Positions 50,294 through 61,598 of a DNA stretch of 64,000 nt are shown here, piece by piece (positions within the stretch are counted from its first letter, which is position 1; each line of letters opens with the position of its first letter). This DNA comes from Phytoseiulus persimilis (Eukaryota > Arthropoda > Arachnida > Mesostigmata > Phytoseiidae): the NCBI GenBank assembly GCA_037576195.1, contig CM075101.1:19716001-19780000 (forward strand), given 5' to 3'. The notes below the pieces were generated by a model. That model did no database searches and was not told where the DNA came from. It was given only the letters and a program-made list of their open reading frames with translations. Position numbers and translations under genes: made by a program.

Positions 50294-51724
50294 TTTTTTT
50301 TTTTTCGTGAGGTGTGGGAGAAATGTGTTTACGCACATCACCAGTGGGGCAAGGGGGCCATGGTCCCCCCCAAAACTCTTCGATAATATTGGGAAGGGTG
50401 GATTATATTCTACTTTTATGGACGAAAAAGTTCCACAAAGATTCAGTCTTATCAGGAAAGTCTCACAGGTTTGAAAACCATGTTGATTGCGTCATGAAAA
50501 TCTCGAGACGATGATCATCATCATCATCGACATCATTATCACATCCTTGACCCCCCCCCCCCCCAAAAAAAAGCTGGCTACGCCCCTGCTCGCCACTCTT
50601 AACGTCCCTTGAGCATAAAGCTCACCAGCGTCGGCCCGTCCACCGGCCGAGAACCATAACTCGAAATTCGGCAATCCTCGAGCGCGTGTCGCGCTGTTTC
50701 TTCCGCGCCTGAGCCGCAGAGCAGACACTCCGCTGAGGGAAGCTTTATGATCCGGGCCAGGTATGCGCCGAAGGAGCCGTGGCCGGTGAGCACTTGTGCG
50801 AGGGGGTATGTAAGAGAGCCGTGTCTCCTGCTGATCCACTCCTCGATGTTCGGGACGCAGCGGCGGGTCCAAGCTCCGGGGTTCGGTGGGTGGACTTCGT
50901 CCCATCTTTCCTGCCATGCCGCGATCGCGGCCTTCTTGTCGAAGGGAAGCCCTTCCCTGGTATGGATGTCGTCCATGTAGCTGGTCTCTCGAAACTCGAG
51001 TATTCTCGCTTGGAGGTCGTAGGGGATCTGCCCCGCCAGGACCTGTATTCCAAGCGTTGATGCTGTGCGGTTCGCCCGTGAAATGCCAATGCAGAGTGGT
51101 CGCTGAGTTCTGTCGAGAAGTCTCCTAGTGACCGGAGCCGAAGCTCGAAGGGCCTAGAGCTGCGCGGCATACATCATGATGCTGTCGGCAGCTGAGGCCA
51201 GTACTCGTCTCCTAAAGTCGTTTGCTCCACTGACTCTGGGAAAGAGTCTTGAGAGTGCCTCGGTTGCCTTGGTCGTCTTCGCCATCGCGTATGCCAAGTG
51301 GGCTTTCCCTGTCAGCCCGGTATCCAGAATGACGCCCAGGTACTTGGCCGTGCTGGTCACCGCAATTTGTTCCCCGTCGAGTCTGATATCGATTGAGGAA
51401 GGCGGGGGCTTGCGTCCGTTGAGAAAGATGGCCAGCGATTTTTGTGGCGCCATGCGCAGGCCCTTATCCGACATCCAAGATGAGATGGAAGCGAGACTCT
51501 CATTCGCATACATCCGCAAGAGGTTGGTATCCGGCTCGGTGATCAGCAGGGCCGGATCGTCGGCGTAGGCCAAGGTGGCGGAGTTTGGAGGGAGCCGAAT
51601 TCTAAGAACGCCGTCGTACGCTATGTTCCACAGTATCGGCCCCAAGATCGAGCCCTGCGGCACGCCCGCGAACTCGCGACGTCCGTCCCTCGAAGATGTT
51701 ACTGCGATCCCGTAGGTACGAACG
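50294..51724 (-). mobile_element. 5'-truncated R1-clade non-LTR retrotransposon (LINE)
   Basis: On the minus strand the copy enters within reverse transcriptase: FAGVPQGSILGPILWNIAYD, the YADD active-site box (LAYADDPALLI) and a downstream KYLGVILD block. After YAAQL an in-frame TAG (51154-51156) stands where R1-type elements usually have Trp. The frame then continues to a C-terminal zinc-knuckle-like segment (CLLCGSGAEETARHALEDC) and ends at 50599. A 3' UTR follows and a poly(A) tail appears as 12 T at 50294-50305 on the plus strand. The 13-base gaaccacctccat flanks both ends (50282-50294 and 51725-51737), consistent with a target-site duplication, although it is also part of the surrounding minisatellite unit. 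The endonuclease and 5' half are absent, so the copy is dead. Confidence 0.9.
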
Positions 51725-51925
51725 GAACCACCTCCATGAACCCTCAGAAGTATGCCGAGGTCCACTCCGAAATCGCCCCCATGGATCCCGGAAAGTATGG
51801 TCAGATCGACCCAGGAGTCATCTCCACATACCTCCCAAAAGTTTGGCCAGATCGACTCTGAAAAGTATAATCAGAGATCGACACCGTGATCGGGCCCAAT
51901 CTGTCTCAAAACCATCCCGAGGTCG
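51725..51925. repeat. Minisatellite array (right part)
   Basis: Continues the reverse-orientation units of 50215-50293: gaaccacctccat, aagtatggtcagatcgaccc, gtttggccagatcgactctg. Units become more diverged toward 51925. Confidence 0.75.
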
Positions 51926-52847
51926 ACCCCGGATATTCCCTGTCTGAGCACGGGGCCAGATCCCTGGTCGCCAGCCGTTTTGTCCCGGGGCCCTTGATTG
52001 TCGACCTTTGATGTGCGGCATCTAGGTGGTTCATTCAATAGATAATGTATGATGTTGACAACATGAGCTTATGATCTCTCAAGATCTCTCTCTTCAAGAT
52101 CTCTCGCACTTGAAGGATCTGAAGCAGGATTTGCCGTCTCTTGGAATAGCTGAGTACTTGAGTGATGGTTGCTTCCTTTTCTGGGACGCCCATCATGGCA
52201 GTTGATCAATTGCACTGCACCTTCTTCAGGGATGACCACGATAAAATCCACGGTGAGGTTCACATCAATTACGGTTTACATTGAACTTGAAGTTATGAAA
52301 TGGTGTGGATGTCCGCAACGGCGGAAGAGCGTTGAAGGTCGGGCCGTGGAAGTGACTGTCGCAGGTGAACCTTACCGTGCTTGGAAGCAAGGCGACCTGA
52401 GCACTCCTCGTATCGTGCGGGTAGCCGTCCGAGTTTCCTCACTGTGCACCGTGTCGTCACGGGCTCCAGAGCGTCAAGCGACTGCCGAGCATCATGAAGC
52501 GAGCAGCTCGATGCGAGCGCTGTCTGACACAATAAACGAACAAACTCACTCGAATCGCTGTGCAGACCATAGGCCTTTCGTACAGAGCGATTCCCCAGCA
52601 AGCAACGACAAAGTTACCGAGTTTTGTCGATTTGTTGCCGTGGAAAACACAGCCACAGCCGAAGCGGCTGGACGAGGCGCGCCCTTTCGAACTGGAAGAT
52701 ACTGCGGCCGGCGACAAGTAAGTTGTCAAGTTTCTCCCGTATTCCGGCTTCCAGAGGTTTTCAAGAAAAGTATCAGGCGGCCTATAACCATTCGGAGCCG
52801 ATTCCGCGTGAGTATGCGAGGTTTCGTCGAGCTTCAAGCAGCTGCCC
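51926..52847. other. Intergenic stretch before the microsatellite
   Basis: A 229-codon plus frame at 52169-52858 overlaps two minus frames (52293-52601 and 52457-52837). I see no family signature on either strand, so no gene is called. Confidence 0.35.
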
Positions 52848-53302
<455 letters not shown>

Positions 53303-53640
53303 GTGTAGCGAATGTGGAGAGCTGAGAAATACTGTCCATCAAGGACAGATACAGATATGGAATGCTTCAGTGGACCGAAGAGGGAACTGAAGTAGAAGCA
53401 GCGGTCGAAACGGTAGATCCAGGTCCAGGTCAAATCCCGGTCTAAATTCCGTGTCGCAGAACGAAGACGGAGAAACAACAAGGAATGCATGGGCAGGATG
53501 GGGATCGAACCCGAGTAAATAGTCGACGGCCACCATCACCACAGCAACAACAGAAGTCGGACGTTCCACAACCTCACCAGTTTGCAGGGTTTTGACTTAT
53601 CGATCAGGAAAATCAGCCCTCGCACAGGGTGGGTGGCCGA
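53303..53640 (-). mobile_element. tRNA-related SINE-like sequence next to the GATA array
   Basis: On the minus strand, ggttcgatccc (plus 53511-53501) is a perfect RNA polymerase III B-box. About 55 bases upstream, tggtgaggttgtgg (plus 53579-53566) is a degenerate A-box, followed by gaacgtccgacttctg, like a tRNA anticodon arm. No full cloverleaf forms, so it is not a functional tRNA gene. About 200 bases of unrelated body follow, ending directly at the (TATC)n array, as expected for a SINE with a simple-repeat tail. The 5' limit is uncertain. Confidence 0.5.
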
Positions 53641-53839
53641 GTAATATTCAGAAGAAACCCCAGCCGAAAGAAGCGGGATCAATCGATGATCCTGTTCAAA
53701 CGTATCCTCGCAACCATGAATGAACAGGGCGAGAAACAAAAGATCGAAGAGGGCGACATGGAGCTGACGTTGTGAACAATGCCAGTGCGGATCTCGCGTT
53801 GGTTTGGGGGGGGGGGAACCTCCGAAAAGACCTGGCTAC

Positions 53840-54835
53840 TAGGCTTTGCAAATACCCGCATTTCTGCATAACCGCGGTTACGGCTATCCGATAACCGCAA
53901 ATCCATAACCGCGGTTACGGTTAACCGCAAAACTAGGACCGAAAACCGCGGTTATATGGAAGAATGCTTCCCGGAAGGTTTCCAGGAAGCTTCTCCTCTT
54001 TTATCAGAAAGAAGGCTCAAAACACATCTCTTAAAGACTCGTTTGTTACAACTCGACCTCGATCAGATGGGACCGGGGACATTGGTTGAACGTTTCAAGT
54101 CACGAAATCTTCGGCAAATTATCCTGATGCCAGAGAGATCCTCTTGTATTGTGGAGTCAGCAATTTCGGGTTCAACTCCTCACGATCCCTGAGGAAGTTT
54201 TGCAAACTCTGAAATGTGGAAATGGCGCTTATTCCTGCGCGGTTCCACGAGCAAAGAGTGCCCAAAGGCATGCTTCCTTGTTGGGTTGAGATGACTCACG
54301 TAGTTCCACGTCCTGATTCTCGAGTTTTTTTCCATTGGGAATCCTCGAGGTCGTCTTTTGAGGTGCTTCCAATTTTTGTTGGAAGCCCGCTGGCTCAGTC
54401 GCTCCGGAATACTGCTCCCGGCTTCGATATCACCCTTATAGTATTTGAAAAGGGCGTATGTCCTCCGTCCCCACCGGAGCACACTTTTATCGATGCCTTC
54501 CAGCGGGAGTGCAACCCACACAATAGCTTCTTCCGCTGTGCTCTGTTCCCTGATCCTACCAAATGCGCAAAGCACTGGAAGATTGGGCCTTCTGCCTTCG
54601 ATGCTGGCTCATCCATTCCTTGAACGGCTTGCTCATGGGGACACGGGGAGGCTGTTCCTGATGTGTGATATGTCCAGGTATGATTGCTCACAAGATGTCA
54701 CAGTTCTAGAAGCAATTAATTTCTCTTCAATCGCTCAGCACCTAATTCCAGATTCCCAGCCAGAGTACGCTCATCAGACGCGACGCTTTCTCGAGAAATC
54801 ATACGTTCCGGAAAATTGCGAATAAATGCGGTTGA
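53840..54835 (+). mobile_element. hAT family element, right end degraded
   Basis: Begins taggctttgcaaatacccgc with clustered ataaccgc motifs. The interior aligns with the complete copy: actcgtttgttacaactc, aaagagtgcccaaaggcatg and tgggaatcctcgaggtcgtc all recur in order. The preceding 8 bases (ctggctac) fit nTnnnnAn. The right terminal repeat is missing after aataaatgcggttgaaaa, so the duplication cannot be confirmed. Confidence 0.8.
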
Positions 54836-55539
54836 AAATTAGCCTTAGCCTTGAGCTGAGGTATACCTGAGCAGGAACAATCCTCCGCTGGCTCGTGTCT
54901 GTCCTCCTCTGAACAGATCACATGGTGATGACCATGGACCGCACCTCTCGGAATCCGGTGTCTGTTTCTATATCTGGGCCTTTCCAGGCATCGATGGTCA
55001 AAGCTGGGCATTCGAAAATCTCAGGATACAACCCTGCTATCTTCTGGTACAATCTTTCGAGTTGAAGCAACTCAAATTCTTGCGAACTGAGTACCAGCCT
55101 GATTATGTACCACTGATTTTACACGGATGACGGGGGTTGTGATGACGATGACTCACACCATCATCATTATCATCGTCATTATCGCGAACGTTTCAATACA
55201 GGATCAACATAGTTTCCAAACCAATTGTAGAGCCGATTAGAACACTGGGGATCTAGCTCACAAATAGTGACTTTCTGCCCGATAAGTGCCGTTCTCACGC
55301 ATATTCCATGATGAACCAGATGCTGAGAGCATGGAGTATATCGCCGAAGCACATTCAGGCCCCGATAATGACACTAACAAGATAATGATGACAACAGCAG
55401 AGCAAATCAAGCCATCGTAGCTCCCTGAAGCCCCGGTTCTCCTCTCCTATCCCGTATCCTTTTCGCGTATGAATCGTGCCCATGATTATGAAATGACTTC
55501 GGGTTCAAGCTGACAAGGAATTTGCACTAATTGTCCGAC
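54836..55539. other. Intergenic stretch
   Basis: No gene recognised. A tract rich in atc/atg trinucleotides lies near 55135-55190. Confidence 0.4.
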
Positions 55540-56215
55540 GCCGATTTTCATGATACATGGATTGGCGTTAAAAAAATCGGTGTAGGGTGCGTCGGGGGTA
55601 ACATGGGAGCCTATGGAACTTTTCCTCAACTGGCCCTCAGGCCGCAAGAAATGACGATGAAATTTGCAAAATCAGCATCATCATCACATCCCTCAGCCCC
55701 ACTCAAAAGTTAGATTCTCATGCTTTTCCGGTGTCAAAATGGGTGCGAATCGAAAGTAAGACAATCGATACGTTCCCGTCGTATGCGTCACGCGAGGAGA
55801 CGTCCTTTGAAGAAGAAAGAATACCGATTCAGTGTTCACCTAGTGACAGCCTGGAAAACGGAACGGATGATATGAGGTGAAGCAAAAGGAGCTCTATGGA
55901 TGGATTAAGTGAGAGTTCACGACCGATCGAAACCTGAGTGGTGATGATGATCTACGGATGAACATTCTACACCGAGGACCCGCTCGCAGTAAACGCTTTT
56001 GATGAATAGGAAAACTCAGCATTCTGAACTGGGATGCCTCAGCTTCCGATAACAGGTCTCCGAAAAGGGCTAAGGGATGTAATGATGATGATTTCACGAA
56101 TTTCATCTTCATTTTTGAGGCCCCAGGGCCGGATAGAGCAAGGTCCCATACGCTTCCATGGTACCCCCGACGCACCCTACATGCCCATCTATGTATCCTG
56201 AAAATCAGCGTGGGA
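55540..56215. repeat. Inverted repeat pair around about 300 bp
   Basis: The left arm, about 55540-55735, contains gtagggtgcgtcgggggtaa, atgacgatgaaatttgcaaa and catcatcacatccctcagcc. The reverse complement of about 56040-56215 carries gtagggtgcgtcgggggtac, atgaagatgaaattcgtgaa and atcattacatcccttagccc in the same order. Arms are therefore convergent. The last motif also resembles the 3' UTR of the LINE at 50.3-50.6 kb, so both arms could be LINE 3' ends inserted in opposite orientations. Confidence 0.65.
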
Positions 56216-57060
56216 CAACTAGTGCACACTCCTTGTGATCCGGGGAGGCTGAGTCGAACCAGGCGAACGACGCGGGAAATGGTGGTTTCTTCCTCACTGT
56301 CCCAAAGATCAAAAAGAGATTCCGAGAATTCCTGCATTGGTCGAAGCATTCTGCCCCCTGAAGCGAGTGGAGAATGAGTATTGTGCTTCTCAAATTGTAG
56401 CATCACGAGAGTGGCACCAATTTCGGGACATGATTTCGAGTTCGAAGCCGACTTTCCTCTGCTCTCCCGGTTGCTGTTTCCAGAGTTCTGCCCAATTAAG
56501 CTTACCACGAATGAACTAATTTTGATATCTCCCTCGACGGATGGTTTTGAGCTGGCTCGGCTTCGCGCTGAGTCAAGGCTCTAGCAGAATGGAAATCTCA
56601 AACTGAACGAGTTTGAAGAAGTTTCTTTGATGGATTGCGGGCCTGTGATCGGATCTGATTTCACACACTGAAACTATTTGTGGCAAGGTAATTCGGGGAG
56701 AGTCGAAATGCCCGGTGCACTCTTCCCCTCGAATTCGTCTGCAGGTGGCCATCTTGCGCGCTACCTTGTGGCGTAATCCCTTGCTTGCGAGGCGTGTTCG
56801 AATTTCTCCCAGCTGCCTCGAGACCGAATATCTCGGCGCCGCTAGAGGCCTTGAATGCTTCTCTGAGAAGAATAATAAGTCTGACATTAACGCCCGCGAA
56901 ATCTCAGTGCTATCGCGAAGGGTTTGTTGCACGGGTATCGGCGCTGTCAGCTGGCCAAATTGCAATCATTATTCTGACCGAGCGACTCCTCATTTCTCTG
57001 GGCCGTTGTGCGGCTGCGCCTTTCAATTCACTGACAGTGCGTTCAGTCCGGTTCAACTCG
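56216..57060. other. Region upstream of MDP1
   Basis: Carries the presumed promoter and 5' UTR of MDP1; no TATA box or other core element was identified. Plus frames at 56715-57089 and 56785-57360 run into the MDP1 start region but are not supported as coding. Confidence 0.4.
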
Positions 57061-58219
57061 ATGGCCAGACCGAAGCTGATCGTCTTTGACCTTGGTGAGT
57101 ATTTTCTTGATGACTTGGTGAGATTGGGGGCGATTTCGTGCGCTTTCCCACCTCTTCTTCCGTCCGATTGGCTTGTAGATAGAGACCGTCAATTCTCAGC
57201 TGGACTCTCAACTTCTTTGGAACATCTCATGGTTGAGCAGTTCGAAAACGCGGCCAGGGACTCTTATCAGGGCATTGCCGGGAGAGCCTCGCCGATCAGG
57301 CACTCTAGAGTTCAGGTGTTTACGAACGCGTCGAGAATGTGTTCTCGAGACGGCTTCTGAATCTCTTCTCACTGCCGCGCAGGGCAGGAAGACTGGGTGG
57401 TATTTTCTGACTCCGTGAATTCGTTTCCGCAGATTACACTTTATGGCCCCAACACGTTGACTGTACGGTGGATCCACCGCTGCGGAGAGACAAGTAACCT
57501 ATTTGGAGCATTTTTCGCGGGGATTCCACTCGATTCATCTCACTGCATTGGCGCGAACTGAGTTTTTTTTCAGGGATGGAAACGTCTTCGACTCGAGCGG
57601 TCAAGCCGTCAAACCGTTCCCAGAGGTGACCCTCAACGCGAAGAACCGAATCCACCCGATATTGTTCAAGAACCTTGGTCGAATATCTCTGTTCTGATCA
57701 GTACGCTAGACTGTATCTTCATGTCCTTCCCTTGTACATTAATCACACGGCTCGTCATTCCCAGGTACCTCGATTGCTGGAGAAGCTCCGACAAGACGGA
57801 TATAAGATAGCAGCTGCATCGAGAACGGACGCTCCTCCCGTGGCTGATCAGCTCATCAGGCTCCTTGATTGGGATAAATTCTTCGATTATCGCGAAATTT
57901 ACCCGGGATGTAAAGTCACCCACTTCAACAAGTGAGTGTGGACGCTCATGGTTCCGGATCTGCTTATAACTGATCGTGTCGCAGCAGCAGGAATTCCATG
58001 ACGGATGACTTATTGGGCGACGATTCTCCGATCTCCAGGTTCAATGAAGATTCTGGTATTCCATTCGAAGACATGATGTTCTTCGACGATGAGATGCGAA
58101 ATATCAGGGATGTTTCTAAGCTGGGAGTTACGGCCGTTTACGTGACGGGCACCGGCATGACGTTGAAGTTGTTTGAAAAAGGATTAGCTGAATGGATCAA
58201 GAAGAATGCCGCGCAGTAG
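57061..58219 (+). CDS. MDP1: Magnesium-dependent phosphatase 1 (HAD superfamily)
   Basis: Five exons join in phase to 164 residues: 57061-57094, 57433-57493, 57574-57625, 57765-57931 and 58039-58219. The N-terminus MARPKLIVFDLDYTLWP holds the HAD nucleophile motif DxDxT (Asp10, Asp12). AAASRTD provides motif II and FFDDE (Asp121, Asp122) the metal-binding motif IV. The family segments PFPEV, YPGCKVTHF and VSKLGVTAVYV are present. MDP1 is a small cytosolic HAD phosphatase reported to act on protein tyrosine and on fructosamine-type phosphates. Length is close to the usual 165-180 residues, and all catalytic residues are intact. The start was chosen because translation upstream shows no family similarity. 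Introns are 338, 80, 139 and 107 bases, with standard ends. Confidence 0.95.
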
Positions 58220-58294
58220 AGAAATCATAGGACAGTCGAAATGAAGGACACTGTTCATTCTATAACGTGGGCTGGACTTCTTCATTGAGTGATC

Positions 58295-58632
58295 ATGCGG
58301 GAACTCATCCTTCCCAGTGATGAACTCGTGAGCAGAATCGATCTTACCCACGGCAGAAGTTCGCCGAGGGCGTACCGAGAGGGCAGCGCGGTGAGGCGGC
58401 GTTTTCCGCAGGGCGGCTAGGGGCAGCGGATCCAAGCCTCTCCTCTTGGTCGTCTACTGAATACGAAGCCGTCGAAGAGGCAGGTATGGAAGAAATTGAG
58501 AAGAGAGTTGTCATGAGTTTTGGCAACGACAGCCTATTCGTTCCTGTCGAACGAAGAAACATAAGTCGCGATTTGGGAGCATCGGCTCTGAATGCTCTTG
58601 GAATGAATAAAATCCTCGATCATCTGAGCTGA
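58295..58632 (+). CDS. Possible small gene downstream of MDP1
   Basis: A frame from the ATG at 58295 reads MRELILPSDELVSRIDLTHG and stays plausible to about 58390. A second frame, open from about 58330 to the TGA at 58630-58632, reads SSTEYEAVEEAGMEEIEKRV, then FGNDSLFVPVERRNISRDLG. The frames differ by two bases, and no intron of normal size and correct phase joins them. It may be a frameshifted or mis-resolved small protein gene, or chance. No family recognised. It starts 75 bases after the MDP1 stop. Confidence 0.3.
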
Positions 58633-59524
58633 GTAGGGCAAACATTTCAACCTTCATATTCTTCGATCTGTTCCCCCGTTGATATTGCTAGAGGAACGCA
58701 GTCTTTCACGGATACAATGAGATTGAAAAGCGTGTTTGATAGGTACCTCTCAAGGAATGAGCTTTGGCCCCTCTCACGTCATCTAACCCCTCGAATTTTC
58801 GAGTTTCCCCCTCAAACCGAGCCCACAAGGCCCAGTATTTATGCTTGGATCTGTCTGGATGATGAATTTCCCGGAGCGAATCGGTTCATTTGATATTTTC
58901 ATTGATGATATTCTAGCTGATGTTTTCTGACTCTGTGGGAGGGGGAGCTTTTCCTTGAGCGCCCAGGGCACCAGAGACCCTTGTTCCGCCACTGAGGTGA
59001 GGTTTCCCGTGGGATCCGAGGCGGAACTGCAAGCTGCCCTCTGAGAACCCCGATCATGGTGGAATGCGTTGTCTCGCTAGGATGGAAGTGAAGGCCGCGG
59101 GTGAATCCGTCGGTCTCAATACGTGAGATGTGTTGCGGGTTTCCCCGGACAAAGATCGTAGTTCGAGGACCATCCTGTAGATGAGCGTTCTCGGTTTCAT
59201 ATCTCACACTTGAAACATGTCCTGTCCCCCACTGTAAGCACTCCAAAGAGTTTCGAGTGCGGACTTCCGACGATTATCAGGAAATCGAGTACCTGGAAGG
59301 ATTTCATTGAGCGTCCAACGCTCACTAAAAATAGCTGGAGGGCTGAAAGGGATCGAAGATGGAATATCATCTCGCAATAGAGCGCTTATGTGGAAGCTCC
59401 GGAGTACGAGAACTGTTAAGTTTTTATTCGCTGTCACAGAATCCGGCCGTTTTCGTACGGCGGAAAGACCCATGATTTCATATGTTGTATTTTCGAGAGA
59501 GAAGAATCTGTCCAACGCCCACGA
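58633..59524. other. Intergenic stretch
   Basis: Lies between the MDP1 side and the 3' end of the RNase T2-like gene. Minus frames at 58899-59246 and 59204-59515 read plausibly in part but do not connect to the T2-like exons and show no family motif. Confidence 0.4.
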
Positions 59525-61069
59525 TCAAGAATCGTTATGTTCCGGAGGCTCATTTTCTTGGTGGTCGTTCTCTGAACCTTCAGAGTCGACTGGAACGATT
59601 CGTAGCTGCTCCTCGACGCATGTGAAGCGCCTGCCGGTTGAAATCGGCGTCGTGTACTCTCGGGAGGATCTGCTTGAACTGCACGAAATACTTCCGCATC
59701 ATCAAGGCGAAGAAAAAGAGAACCTTACCCTTGCTCCGGGCAGTCGATTGGCTTCAAGCGACGAGTGAAGCACAATCCCACAGTGTGTAAAATTGTGGGT
59801 CGCTCCTCCTCGGAGTTGAGGGACTGGTACCGACAGGCCAGGAAGGGCTTCTTCGGATGGAATTCATTTATTGCCGCCACCAACGTCTCCTGTGGGACTT
59901 TCGTCGCACGAGAGGCCTTGATGCCGCTACTCGCCATCTTGCCTTTCGAGGAGATTGAAGCCATCAGATCACATCGGATACGAATCCATTTCAGATTTCT
60001 GATATCCCACGTGCCTGCAGTGTCCTAAACTACGAACGGGGATCCTGCGCTGCCTCAGAGAACGTAAACTCGGACCTGGATCCAATACGACTCGACGCTC
60101 CGAAACCCTCGCTCTGCTCGAGCGGAGCGACGGTTTGTGTGGATTCTCAGTCATAGATGGTACCGAAGCCGGTACAACTCGACATTCGTGTTTCTCTCAC
60201 CGCAAGAATATCGTGCTTCCGAATTATCTGCTCTAATCTGCGTGTGATCAACATTTTCATGACGTGGAGAAATAATAGATTCCACTCGCACTACGCTCAC
60301 CGGGGAATGATCGATAATTTTTTGCGTATGACATCAATCATTGAATGGTTCGCTTTAAACAACATTGAGAAGTACCTTCGAAGTCAACCTGCTCATACAA
60401 TTTCACGCTCAGGATCAAAAATTGCTCGATGTTCGCAACGAGGCTGAAAGTGAGAAACAAGAGCGGAGGATCAGTTGAGGTGGTATCAGGTACAGAGGGA
60501 ACCTGGAGTACCGAATTAACTGGCAGACGTCTCCCCCAAGGTGATTCAATAAACTCACTCATGCCTGAAGAGAAATCCTGCATTGATGGCATCAGGGAGG
60601 GACAAAGCTGACGAGTCTTCCGAGAGCCCGAGTGAGTGTGTCCAGAATTTCGCGAGCCAATATCTTCCAGTTTCTCTAGCTGAGAATGAGTTCCGTATGA
60701 TCCGAAATTTCCAGAGGTGTTCTCAATGACCTCAGAACGTTTCACAGCGGCTGGGCAGCTTACATTTCAAGAACTCGAAGTGAGATTCTTTCTGCTGGTC
60801 ATCGAACTCTACGAGCTCCACTAGGTCCAACGGTCTCACTCCTTTCAACGTCCAACTGAAAAACACCGGAGTTGATTGTCTAGCCAAGGGCACTTCTGTC
60901 GGGATCTGCACGTGACGGAAAGAATGACGATTTGAGATGACTCATTTACTCGGTCTGAGCTTCTAGGTATTCGGAACGGCAGAGCCCCACGCAGTTCGGT
61001 AGAGTCCCGTTGAAACAATACCCGCCAACATGCGCAATCTCTAGCATGTACGCTGGTTTACCGTCTAGC
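59525..61069 (-). CDS. RNase T2-family protein with degenerate catalytic motifs
   Basis: Six exons share consistent phases and GT-AG introns: 61069-60950, 60879-60764, 60679-60559, 60443-60376, 59942-59729 and 59669-59525. The T2 framework is visible in order: AYMLEIAHVGGYCFNGTLPN (family ..l.l.WP..yC), SWTLKGVRP at the place of the active-site box WTIHGLWP, KFWTHSLGLS at the place of FWkHEWeKHG, then FLILSVKLYEQVDF, SSGIKASRATKVP and PFLACRYQS...GLCFTRRLKPIDCPEQ. A final block, RRFTCVEEQLRIVPVDS, precedes an acidic tail. In box I the catalytic His is Lys and the Trp is Arg. In box II the Glu and second His are lost although the first His remains. Family enzymes cleave RNA in secretory or lysosomal compartments; this one should not. 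The first exon was not found, so a signal peptide is unproven. It appears intact rather than decaying. Confidence 0.8.
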
Positions 61070-61598
61070 CTGAAAATATACGATTCTCGTGAATATGTGA
61101 ATCGCGCACGTCGAACTAGGGATTCTCGGGAGACTTCCCGCGAGGGGTTCCCGTGACAAATTTCAGATCGGACCACTCGCAAAACCAGAGCCTCTAGAAA
61201 TGCTTCCCGCTGAAGCCCTCCGGTCGGTCCTGATCCAAGTCAGAGGGCTTGGCATTTGTCGGCTAGACGCTTCTGTGGTATTCGAGAACATACGAACGAA
61301 TGGGAATAGAAGATAAGTATCTCACTCTGACGAGTTCGGCTTCATGGTGGTTTTGTCCACTTTAATCCTTCTTGCTTGTTTTCTGGAAGATACTTGCCTA
61401 GGAACAGGAGTCTTCTCGGATAATTATCATTCAGCCAACGAAGGACAACAGTCTTGCTGGCGTGATCGATAGGATTGCGAACCCAACCCCTCGTGCTCTG
61501 ACGATCAAAATTTGACACAGAAATTCCCGCTCACTTTTCGTTTTCTTTGTCCTTGAAATATATAAAACCAGGAACGCTGAAAGAAGAACTCTAGGGTT
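61070..61598. other. Region containing the unresolved 5' part of the RNase T2-like gene
   Basis: The upstream exon must lie here or beyond. A phase-compatible 20-base exon at 61345-61326 (MKPNSSE, donor ga/gtgaga) is possible but lacks a signal peptide. Minus 61530-61346 reads open (VVLRWLNDNYPRRLLFLGKY), and plus 61344-61472 also reads as a 42-residue peptide with a hydrophobic start. This shows how weak single-frame evidence is here. Confidence 0.3.

Noticed and set aside
53500..53580. Possible functional tRNA gene
   Set aside because: The B-box is perfect but the A-box is degenerate and no cloverleaf or acceptor stem forms; treated as SINE-like.
61344..61472. 42-residue plus-strand peptide with a hydrophobic start
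   Set aside because: The minus strand reads equally well here and there is no second line of evidence.
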